A stretch of DNA of 22,683 nucleotides from Kiritimatiellia bacterium (GTDB lineage Bacteria > Verrucomicrobiota > Kiritimatiellia > RFP12 > UBA1067), in the NCBI GenBank assembly GCA_017508315.1, contig JAFVZE010000113.1, forward strand, positions 1 through 22,683, read 5' to 3'. The notes under the pieces are model-generated. The model did no database searches, had not been told where the DNA came from, and saw only the letters and a program-made list of their open reading frames with translations. The position numbers and the translations under genes were made by a program. Of the stretch, positions 8,940 through 15,093 are shown piece after piece; the stretch's first letter is position 1, and the number at the start of each line of letters is the position of its first letter.

Positions 8940-9620
8940 ATGGCGGAGATTCTGCTTGCGGACGACGAGCGCATGATGCGCGACGGTCTTAAGGCGCTGC
9001 TCGCCGGAGAAGGATTTGCGGTCCGCACGGCGCGTGACGGCGCCGATGCTCTCGTCAGGTTTTCCGAAAAGCGTCCGGACGCGGTGCTGCTGGACGTGAT
9101 GATGCCGAAGAAGAACGGGTTCGCGGTCTGCGAGGAACTCCGCAGGCTCGATCCGCTGGTGCCGGTGATATTCCTCACCGCAAAAGACGCCGAGGTCGAT
9201 CAGGTGCGCGGTATCGCGCTCGGCGCGGACGATTTCGTTTCCAAAAGCGCCGGCGAGGAAGTGCTTCTGGCAAGACTGCGCCGCGCCCTTGAGCGTGCCG
9301 AAGGGATGAAGGCGCGGAACCTCGCGGGCAGAATTCTCCGCCTCGGATCGGTCGAGGTCGATCTTGAACGGCGGACGGTCCGTGACGGAGATTCGGCGGA
9401 AACCCTGACGGCCAGCGAAGCCGATCTGCTCAGATGTCTCGCTTCCGACCCCGGCAGACCTTTTTCCGCCGATGAGATTCTTTCCAGTCTGCGCGGCGAG
9501 GGTTACGTCGGCGATCCAGCGACAGTCAGAATGCACATCATGAATCTGCGGCGCAAGCTCGGCCGGGCCGGTTCAATGATCGCCAATCTCCAGAACGCCG
9601 GATATTATCTCGTCGTCTGA
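8940..9620 (+). CDS. OmpR/PhoB-family response regulator, no kinase nearby
   Basis: Two-component DNA-binding response regulator, 226 residues. Receiver domain 1-120: acidic pair Asp8/Asp9, phospho-acceptor Asp52 in AVLLDVMMP, Thr80 in VIFLTAKD, Lys102. The family's KPF after this lysine is here Lys-Ser-Ala, an uncommon loss of the cis-Pro. The C-terminal winged helix (about 130-226) has the recognition region DPATVRMHIMNLRRKLG and the wing end NAGYYLVV. No histidine kinase is encoded in the window, so its signal is unknown. ATG follows lpxD by 12 bp with GAGGG 9 bp upstream, making it the fourth gene of the envelope operon. It may act on the repeats just downstream (9640-9658), an inference from position. 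Confidence 0.92.
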   Translation: MAEILLADDERMMRDGLKALLAGEGFAVRTARDGADALVRFSEKRPDAVLLDVMMPKKNGFAVCEELRRLDPLVPVIFLTAKDAEVDQVRGIALGADDFVSKSAGEEVLLARLRRALERAEGMKARNLAGRILRLGSVEVDLERRTVRDGDSAETLTASEADLLRCLASDPGRPFSADEILSSLRGEGYVGDPATVRMHIMNLRRKLGRAGSMIANLQNAGYYLVV

Positions 9621-9626
9621 TTTCCG

Positions 9627-9658
9627 GCGTAAAGATTTTTTTACGCGTTCTTTACTCG
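9627..9658 (+). promoter_or_regulatory. Inverted and 11-bp direct repeats, possible response-regulator box
   Basis: TTTACGCG (9640-9647) is repeated as TTTACTCG (9651-9658) with an 11-bp period, and GCGTAAA (9627-9633) is an exact inverted copy of TTTACGC. Relative to the predicted comM transcription start (about 9700) the direct repeats cover roughly -60 to -42. PhoB-family regulators typically bind 11-bp direct repeats at that position. The 7-bp inverted repeat could instead form a hairpin after the regulator gene, but no T-run follows it. Confidence 0.4.
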
Positions 9659-9684
9659 AAACATACCCGAATATTTCCGCACAA

Positions 9685-9693
9685 TGCCATAAT
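9685..9693 (+). promoter_or_regulatory. Extended -10 promoter of the comM-recA operon
   Basis: TGC followed by CATAAT (9688-9693) fits an extended -10 with one mismatch to TATAAT. The predicted start is near G9700. There is no clear -35 hexamer, which would suit activator control from the repeats just upstream. It is the weakest match of the four such sites in the window. Confidence 0.45.
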
Positions 9694-9698
9694 GTCCG

Positions 9699-9719
9699 CG
9701 TCTTCGACGTCCGAAGGCG
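9699..9719 (+). other. Stem-loop at predicted 5' end of the comM mRNA
   Basis: An 8-bp stem (9699-9706 with 9712-9719, including one T-G pair) closes a 5-base loop. It begins at the predicted transcription start and ends about 8 bp before the Shine-Dalgarno AGGAG (9727-9731), so it could protect the mRNA 5' end without hiding the ribosome site. Confidence 0.35.
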
Positions 9720-9740
9720 GCATGAAAGGAGAAAGTGCGG

Positions 9741-11288
9741 ATGCTTGCAAAATGTTATTCCGGCGCGCTGTGCGGCGTTGACGCCAGAACCGTCGAGATC
9801 GAGGTGTATTCGACGCTCGGCACGAGCCAGTTCGCGATAGTCGGACTCCCCGATCAGGCGGTAAGGGAGGCGAAGGACCGGATTCCGACGGCGCTTAAAA
9901 ATTCGGCGTTGTCATCCGGGCGGGAGTTCGACGTCACCGTGAATCTGGCGCCGGCCGACGTGAGAAAGGAAGGTCCCGTATATGATCTGGCAATAGCGGT
10001 GTGTCTGCTCAAGGCGACCGGGCGTTTGCGTACCGAGTCGCTTGCGGACTATGCCTTTGCGGGCGAACTGGCGCTTTCCGGCGAAGTGCGGAGGGTGCGG
10101 GGAATTCTGCCGATCGCCATCGAGATGCGCAGGATCGGAAGAAAGGCCATCCTTGTGCCCTACGAGAACGCGATGGAGGCGAGCGTGGTCAAGGGTATAG
10201 ACGTCATCGCGGTCAGAAATCTGCAGGAGGCGGTTCAGTTTCTCAATGGCGAACGGGAGATTACGCCGCATTACACCGATCTGTCGGAACTTGTCTCCGG
10301 GGGAGAGGATTGCATCGAGGATTTCGCCGATGTGAAAGGACAGGCGTCGGCGAAGAAAGCGCTGGAGATCGCCGTCGCCGGCGGACATAATGTGCTGATG
10401 ATCGGTTCTCCGGGCTCCGGCAAAACCATGCTTGCCCGAAGAGTGCCTTCGATATTGCCGCCGCTTACTGTCGATGAGGCGCTGGAGGTTTCGCGCATTC
10501 ATTCGGTCGCCGGGGTCGCGAAAAGTTCCTGCGGCTTTGTAACCCGTCGCCCGTTTCGCGCGCCCCACCATACCGTCAGTGCCATCGGGCTGCTCGGCGG
10601 CGGAACCCGTCCGTTGCCGGGTGAAGTTTCGCTCGCGCATCGCGGGGTGCTCTTTCTCGACGAATTCGCCGAGTTTCCGCGTCAGGCGCTGGAAGTGCTG
10701 CGCCAACCGCTGGAGGACGGTCATGTGGCGGTGTCGCGCGCGGCGGCGGCGTGCGACTACCCCTCCAAGTTTATGCTGGTCGCCGCGATGAATCCGTGCC
10801 CTTGCGGATACCGCAACGACCGCATGCACCAGTGCCGCTGTTCGATAAATTCCGTTTTGAAGTATCAGGGACGCGTTTCCGGACCGCTCTTGGACCGTAT
10901 CGACATTCAGCTTGAGGTGCCGTCGGTCGATCCCCGGGACCTGCCGTTTGCCGAGCCGGGAGAAAGCAGCCGTGAAATCCGCAAGCGGGTGATCGCGGCC
11001 AGAGCGTTGCAGGAGGAACGCTACCGTGATCTGCCGGGGGTACACACCAACGGCGAGGTGCGCAGCCGCGATCTTCTCGCTGCCTGCGGAATGGCCCCGG
11101 GCATGAAGGACGAACTGGTGCGTACGATCGAGCGCCTGCGGCTTTCGGCGCGCGCCTACGACAAGGTGCTACGGGTCGCCAGAACGCTTGCCGATCTCGA
11201 CGGCTCCGAGGCGGTCCGGCGGGAGGATCTGATGGGCGCGATATCGTATCGCCGTCTGGACGGAGCTGGGGATTCGTTCTGGATTTGA
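9741..11288 (+). CDS. comM: ComM/YifB AAA+ ATPase (Mg-chelatase-like)
   Basis: ComM is a hexameric helicase that drives branch migration during natural transformation in characterised bacteria. 515 residues against about 507 in E. coli YifB. An N-terminal Lon-protease-like (ChlI) domain starts MLAKCYSGALCGVDA, the family's typical opening. The AAA+ core has Walker A GSPGSGKT (222-229) and Walker B VLFLDE (Asp307, Glu308), followed by the family's Cys-rich NPCPCGYRND...CRC segment and a C-terminal Mg-chelatase helical domain. The ATG at 9741 is preferred to a GTG 6 bp upstream because AGGAG (9727-9731) is 9 bp away and the protein opening fits. It heads an apparent operon with a ssDNA-binding candidate, a yraN-like gene and recA. 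Confidence 0.94.
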   Translation: MLAKCYSGALCGVDARTVEIEVYSTLGTSQFAIVGLPDQAVREAKDRIPTALKNSALSSGREFDVTVNLAPADVRKEGPVYDLAIAVCLLKATGRLRTESLADYAFAGELALSGEVRRVRGILPIAIEMRRIGRKAILVPYENAMEASVVKGIDVIAVRNLQEAVQFLNGEREITPHYTDLSELVSGGEDCIEDFADVKGQASAKKALEIAVAGGHNVLMIGSPGSGKTMLARRVPSILPPLTVDEALEVSRIHSVAGVAKSSCGFVTRRPFRAPHHTVSAIGLLGGGTRPLPGEVSLAHRGVLFLDEFAEFPRQALEVLRQPLEDGHVAVSRAAAACDYPSKFMLVAAMNPCPCGYRNDRMHQCRCSINSVLKYQGRVSGPLLDRIDIQLEVPSVDPRDLPFAEPGESSREIRKRVIAARALQEERYRDLPGVHTNGEVRSRDLLAACGMAPGMKDELVRTIERLRLSARAYDKVLRVARTLADLDGSEAVRREDLMGAISYRRLDGAGDSFWI

Positions 11289-11312
11289 AAACACGAAGAA
11301 AGGACAAATGAA

Positions 11313-11858
11313 ATGAACGAAAACAGATACAGACCGAGAATGCGTTTCTTTCATCCCAACGCCAAAGGCACGGGATGCGCGCTGTCGCTGGAGCTTTTGC
11401 CGGCGTCCGGAGGGATTGAGGGATGCATAATGGCAAGTCTCGCCAATCAGCAGACCGTCGGCGGCGTTCAAGGCTCGGAGCGCACCTATCCGACATTCAA
11501 CTGGGAAGAGGCGCTTACGGTAAAGCTCGGTTTCGCCGATCTTTGCAAGATGCTCCAGGTGATGCGCGGAGAAAGCGAAAGCCTCGGGGATGGTAAAGGG
11601 CTTTACCACAGCAGCGGCAAGTCCAATACGCGCATATCGATGCGGCATCTCGTCGAACCGGTGTCGGGTTATGCGTTGGACGTGAACCGGACGTTCGGCG
11701 ACGGCAGGGAGGCGCGGGCGTCGATACTGCTTTCGCCGTGGGAGGCTCTGGGTTTGGCCGAATCCATTGCGGGATCCATGAGCGTAATCAGTTTCGGAGT
11801 GCCGTCTGCACGGATGCGGGCGGAGAAACCGGCGGACGGAAAACATGAAGCGGCGTAG
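11313..11858 (+). CDS. Unrecognised protein, candidate Whirly/PC4-like ssDNA-binding fold
   Basis: 181 residues, no family recognised with certainty. The sequence reads as two successive units of strands followed by one helix. Unit 1 is about residues 8-87, with helix FADLCKMLQVMRGE. Unit 2 is about 95-156, with strands around TRISMRHLVEPVSGYALDVN and a helix after LSPWEALGL. This two-fold strands-plus-helix layout is that of Whirly proteins and, for one unit, of PC4. Specific echoes: KGTGCAL (18-24) against the plant Whirly KGKAAL, FNWEEALTVKL (62-72) against YDWS...FSLSV, and FGDGREARASILLSPWEAL against the PC4 pattern of an acidic turn then ISL-P-x-x-W. No signal peptide or membrane segment. 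AAAGGA sits 9 bp before ATG; it starts 24 bp after comM and overlaps the next gene by 14 bp. The fold is inference from pattern, but the comM/recA context supports a DNA role. Confidence 0.6.
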   Translation: MNENRYRPRMRFFHPNAKGTGCALSLELLPASGGIEGCIMASLANQQTVGGVQGSERTYPTFNWEEALTVKLGFADLCKMLQVMRGESESLGDGKGLYHSSGKSNTRISMRHLVEPVSGYALDVNRTFGDGREARASILLSPWEALGLAESIAGSMSVISFGVPSARMRAEKPADGKHEAA

Positions 11859-12273
11859 GATTGCGAATATCGCCCGCGTCCACGGCGAATGGGGCGAAGA
11901 TATCGCCGCGGAGTTTCTGCGGCGCGCCGGCTATGAAATCCTCGAGCGGAATTCCCGTCCGGTCAGGAAGGACAGAAGGCTTGATATCGATATAGTCGCC
12001 TACGACAAGCGCAGCGATGCCGTTGTTTTTGTCGAGGTGAAACAGCACTCCGCGCGTTCTCCCTTCCAAAAGCGGATTCGCAGCGTGGATAAAAGCAAGA
12101 AATCGCATCTGCTCAGGGCGTGCAATGCATGGAGATGGTCCAATTCATGGCGCAAGAGCTACCGCTTTGATGTCGTCGAGGTGTACGGCCGGCCCGGAGA
12201 GACCGGTACGGTGGATCATATCCCACATGTTCGTCTGTTCGCAAAACCGGAGAGGTTTGCGCGCTGGGATTGA
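11845..12273 (+). CDS. YraN/UPF0102-family endonuclease-like protein
   Basis: 142 residues, similar in size to YraN (about 130). UPF0102 proteins have a PD-(D/E)xK nuclease-like fold of uncertain role and often lie beside genes for DNA or ribosome work. Seen here: early GEWGEDIAAEFLRRAGYEIL (family GE..A..yL...Gy.iL), then RRLDIDIVAYD where the family has GEIDLIA, then VVFVEVKQ carrying the Glu-x-Lys of the active site, and a late YRFDVVEVYG strand. In LDIDIVA the family Glu is replaced by Asp, which would keep an acidic metal ligand. The start lies inside the preceding gene (14-bp overlap), with only a weak GGA upstream, so translation is probably coupled. recA follows 31 bp later. Confidence 0.82.
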   Translation: MKRRRIANIARVHGEWGEDIAAEFLRRAGYEILERNSRPVRKDRRLDIDIVAYDKRSDAVVFVEVKQHSARSPFQKRIRSVDKSKKSHLLRACNAWRWSNSWRKSYRFDVVEVYGRPGETGTVDHIPHVRLFAKPERFARWD

Positions 12274-12291
12274 TCTTGAAACGTTGAAAGT

Positions 12292-12298
12292 AAGGAGG
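12292..12298 (+). promoter_or_regulatory. Strong recA ribosome-binding site
   Basis: AAGGAGG is a near-perfect Shine-Dalgarno with 6 bp to ATG 12305. It fixes the recA start against in-frame upstream starts back to 12125, which lie inside the yraN-like gene. It is the strongest ribosome site in the operon, so recA may be made at a higher level than its neighbours. Confidence 0.85.
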
Positions 12299-12304
12299 CA
12301 AATC

Positions 12305-13321
12305 ATGGGTAAAATCACGTTGGCGCTTGAAGATGCCATGAAACTGATCCGCAAGGAATTCGGCGAGATGTCGATTCTGCGTCTCGGGGACTCGTCCCGC
12401 AGGGACGTGGAGGCTATTCCGACCGGCTGTCTGGCGCTGGATATGGCGTTGGGAGTGGGCGGATTGCCGAAAGGGCGGATTGTCGAATGTTACGGGCACG
12501 AGTCGTCCGGCAAAACCACGCTTGCGCTGCATGTCGTCGCCAATGCGCAGCGGCAGGGCGGGACTGCGGCGTTTATCGACGCCGAACACGCGCTCGACCC
12601 GGGTTACGCAAAGAAAATCGGAGTCAATCTCGGCGAACTGCTCGTATCCCAGCCCAACAGCGGCGAAGAGGCGCTCGCGATATGCGAGCAGCTTGTGCGC
12701 TCGGGGGCGGTTGATGTGGTGGTCGTCGATTCTGTCGCGGCGCTCACTCCGCAGGCGGAGATCGACGGCGAGATGGGCGACAGTCACGTGGGATTGCAGG
12801 CCCGTCTCATGTCGCAGGCGATGCGCAAGCTGACCGGGGCGCTTTCGCGCGCCAACACGCTTTGCATATTCACCAATCAGGTGCGCGAGAAAATCGGCGT
12901 CATGTTCGGCAATCCCGAGACGACTCCCGGCGGCAAAGCGCTCAAATTCTACGCCACCTGCCGGCTTCAGGTACAGCGGATAGGAGCCGTAAAAAACGCT
13001 TCCGGAGAGGTGGTCGGGAACCGTACCAGAGTCAAGGTCGTAAAGAACAAGGTGGCCGCGCCTTTCACCGAGGCGGAATTCGACATCCTCTATTCCTGCG
13101 GGATATCTCGAGAAGGGTCGGTAATCGATGCCGCGCTCGCGCGCGGGGTGGTGGAACGCCGCGGCAGCTGGCTCGCTTTCGGCTCGCGGCAGCTGGGACA
13201 GGGGGCTCTTGCCGCCATCGAGTATTTGAAAGAGCACGCGGAGGTGCTTGAGGAGATGATAGAAGCGGTAAAAAACGCGCCGCTTCTTTCCGTATCGGCG
13301 GTACGGACGAAAAAAGCTTGA
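12305..13321 (+). CDS. recA: Recombinase RecA
   Basis: Strand-exchange protein that forms ATP-dependent filaments on ssDNA; 338 residues, a normal length. Seen: Walker A as GHESSGKTT (64-72), IDAEHALDP, SGAVDVVVVDSVAALTP (Walker B), loop L1 region GEMGDSHVGLQARLMSQAMRK, ATP/L2 region TNQVREKIGVMFGNPETTPGG, and VKVVKNKVAAPF. The Walker A proline, GPESSGKT in most RecA proteins, is His65 here. The C-terminus is basic (RTKKA) rather than acidic as in E. coli. No convincing LexA operator of either the CTG-N10-CAG or GAAC-N4-GTTC type lies ahead of the gene. It appears to be the last gene of the comM operon; a 52-bp gap with a new promoter follows. Confidence 0.97.
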   Translation: MGKITLALEDAMKLIRKEFGEMSILRLGDSSRRDVEAIPTGCLALDMALGVGGLPKGRIVECYGHESSGKTTLALHVVANAQRQGGTAAFIDAEHALDPGYAKKIGVNLGELLVSQPNSGEEALAICEQLVRSGAVDVVVVDSVAALTPQAEIDGEMGDSHVGLQARLMSQAMRKLTGALSRANTLCIFTNQVREKIGVMFGNPETTPGGKALKFYATCRLQVQRIGAVKNASGEVVGNRTRVKVVKNKVAAPFTEAEFDILYSCGISREGSVIDAALARGVVERRGSWLAFGSRQLGQGALAAIEYLKEHAEVLEEMIEAVKNAPLLSVSAVRTKKA

Positions 13322-13354
13322 AAATCATTCGCTTTGCCGTATCCCCCGAAAATT

Positions 13355-13363
13355 TGATAAAAT
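13355..13363 (+). promoter_or_regulatory. Extended -10 promoter of the carboxyltransferase operon
   Basis: TGA followed by TAAAAT (13358-13363), within TTTGATAAAATATAC, nearly identical to the sites at 4964 and 20477. A weak -35 candidate TTGCCG (13334-13339) is 18 bp upstream. The predicted start is at about 13370-13371, giving a leader of only 3-4 bases before ATG 13374. Confidence 0.6.
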
Positions 13364-13373
13364 ATACGGCAAG

Positions 13374-15077
13374 ATGAAAGCGAAGAAAATAAATGTCCGT
13401 ATAACCGACACGACTTTGCGCGATGCGCACCAGTCGCTTTGGGCGACGCGCATGCGCACTGACGACATTCTTGAGATCGCCGAGACGATCGACAATGCCG
13501 GGTTCTACTCCCTTGAATGCTGGGGAGGAGCGACTTTCGACGTGTGTATGCGTTTTCTGCGCGAGAACCCGTGGGAGCGTCTCAGGCAGATCAAGAAAGT
13601 CTGCAAAAAGACGCCTTTGCAGATGCTCTTCCGCGGGCAGAACATTCTCGGCTACCGCCATTACCCCGATGATATCGTGGATCGCTTCACCGCGCTCGCC
13701 TGCGAGAACGGGATGGATATTTTCCGCGTTTTCGACGCGCTCAACGATCCGCGCAATCTCGAAACCGCGATCAAATGCGTGAAGAAATACGGCGGTCATG
13801 CGCAGGGCACGATCTCCTACACGACTTCGCCCGTGCATACCGTCGCGTCTTACATTAAGCTTGCCAAGCGCCAGGTGTCAATGGGCGTCGATTCGCTCTG
13901 CATCAAGGATATGGCCGGCATTCTCACGCCGGGAGCGGCGAGGGAGCTTGTCTGTGCGCTGCGCAAGGCGCTTCCCGATACGCCGATTCAGGTCCATTCG
14001 CACATGACCAGCGGCATGGCCGCGGCGATGTACATGGCTGCGGTCGAGGCCGGAGCCGGATGCGTAGACTGTTCCATCTCCACGCTGAGTTCGTTCTCGA
14101 GCCAGCCGCCGGTCGAGACTTTAAAGACGATGCTGGAGTCCGAAGGGTTCTCCACTTCGCTCGACGGCGGCGCGCTCCTGAAGATCAACGATTACTTCCG
14201 CGCGCTCAAGACCAAGCGCCAGCCGGCTTCCTCCTCCAAGGTCGAGGCGGTGGACGCGGGCGTTCTCGTTCACGCGATTCCCGGCGGCATGATCTCCAAT
14301 CTCCGCTCGCAGCTCGCCCAGCAGGATGCCCTCGACCGGTTGCCGGAAGTTCTCGAAGAACTGCCCAAGACCCGCGCCGACATGGGCTATCCGCCGCTCG
14401 TCACCCCCACTTCGCAGATTGTCGGAGTGCAGGCGGTGCTGAACGTTCTGAGCGGCAAACGTTATTCGATGGTGACCGATGAGACGAAGCGCTACGCCGC
14501 CGGCTGCTACGGAAAGACTCCCGCTCCGATCGAGCCGAAGCTCCGCAAGAAGCTCTGCGGGAATCTGAAGCCCATCGACTGCCGCCCGGCCGATCTCCTG
14601 AAGCCGGGGCTGGTCGCCGCGGCCGATGAACTGCCGGCGAATACCATCCGCGCGGAAGAGGATATTCTTTCGTACGCGCTGTTTCCGGAAGTCGCTTTGG
14701 AGTATTTCAAATGGCGCAACGCCGATGCGAAGACGCGCGAGCCGATTCCCGCCGACCTTGAGGCGGCGGCGGTTGAAAAGGCCGCTTCCGCTCCGGCCGC
14801 TTCCGCCGCGGGCAATGCCGCCGCTCCCGCCGCGGTTCAGGTGGAGGGGACTGCGGTTCTTTCCCCGCTCAGCGGAACTTTCTACCGCAGCGACGCCCCG
14901 GGCAAGGGCGATCTCGCCGCCGACGGCGCGGCGGTCAAGGCCGGCGACACCGTCTGCGTGGTCGAGGCAATGAAGCTTTTCAATCCCATCAAAGCTCCGG
15001 CGGCAGGAAAGATCACCTTTCTCGTCGAACACGGCAAGAGCGTGACCAAGGGACAGGCGATTGCCGCGATATCGTAA
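13374..15077 (+). CDS. oadA: Biotin-dependent carboxyltransferase (OadA/PycB type) with biotin domain
   Basis: Carboxyltransferase subunit of oxaloacetate decarboxylase or two-subunit pyruvate carboxylase, 567 residues. N-terminal HMGL-like TIM barrel: DTTLRDAHQS with the metal-binding Asp, the lysine in CIKDMAG (Lys178, the position carboxylated in this family), and metal-ligand histidines in VHSHMTSG (His208, His210). A conserved PYC/OADA domain (about 300-460) follows, then an Ala/Pro-rich linker (470-492) and a biotinyl domain with VEAMKL; Lys534, 34th from the C-terminus, is the expected biotin site. No biotin carboxylase or sodium-pump partner is in the window, so direction (decarboxylation, pyruvate carboxylation or transcarboxylation) is undecided. 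No Shine-Dalgarno precedes ATG; the mRNA may be nearly leaderless. Confidence 0.9.
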   Translation: MKAKKINVRITDTTLRDAHQSLWATRMRTDDILEIAETIDNAGFYSLECWGGATFDVCMRFLRENPWERLRQIKKVCKKTPLQMLFRGQNILGYRHYPDDIVDRFTALACENGMDIFRVFDALNDPRNLETAIKCVKKYGGHAQGTISYTTSPVHTVASYIKLAKRQVSMGVDSLCIKDMAGILTPGAARELVCALRKALPDTPIQVHSHMTSGMAAAMYMAAVEAGAGCVDCSISTLSSFSSQPPVETLKTMLESEGFSTSLDGGALLKINDYFRALKTKRQPASSSKVEAVDAGVLVHAIPGGMISNLRSQLAQQDALDRLPEVLEELPKTRADMGYPPLVTPTSQIVGVQAVLNVLSGKRYSMVTDETKRYAAGCYGKTPAPIEPKLRKKLCGNLKPIDCRPADLLKPGLVAAADELPANTIRAEEDILSYALFPEVALEYFKWRNADAKTREPIPADLEAAAVEKAASAPAASAAGNAAAPAAVQVEGTAVLSPLSGTFYRSDAPGKGDLAADGAAVKAGDTVCVVEAMKLFNPIKAPAAGKITFLVEHGKSVTKGQAIAAIS

Positions 15078-15093
15078 AAACGGGGTTCCGCAA

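Noticed and set aside
7857..9536. 559-codon antisense frame over lpxD and the response regulator
   Set aside because: It spans two well-supported genes; no motif, ribosome site or promoter.
9627..9646. Rho-independent terminator after the response regulator
   Set aside because: The 7-bp inverted repeat is A/T-rich with the T-run inside the loop and arm, not after the stem.
12125..12304. 60-residue N-terminal extension of RecA
   Set aside because: It lies mostly in the yraN-like gene; the strong AAGGAGG at 12292 and the family's N-terminus place the start at 12305.
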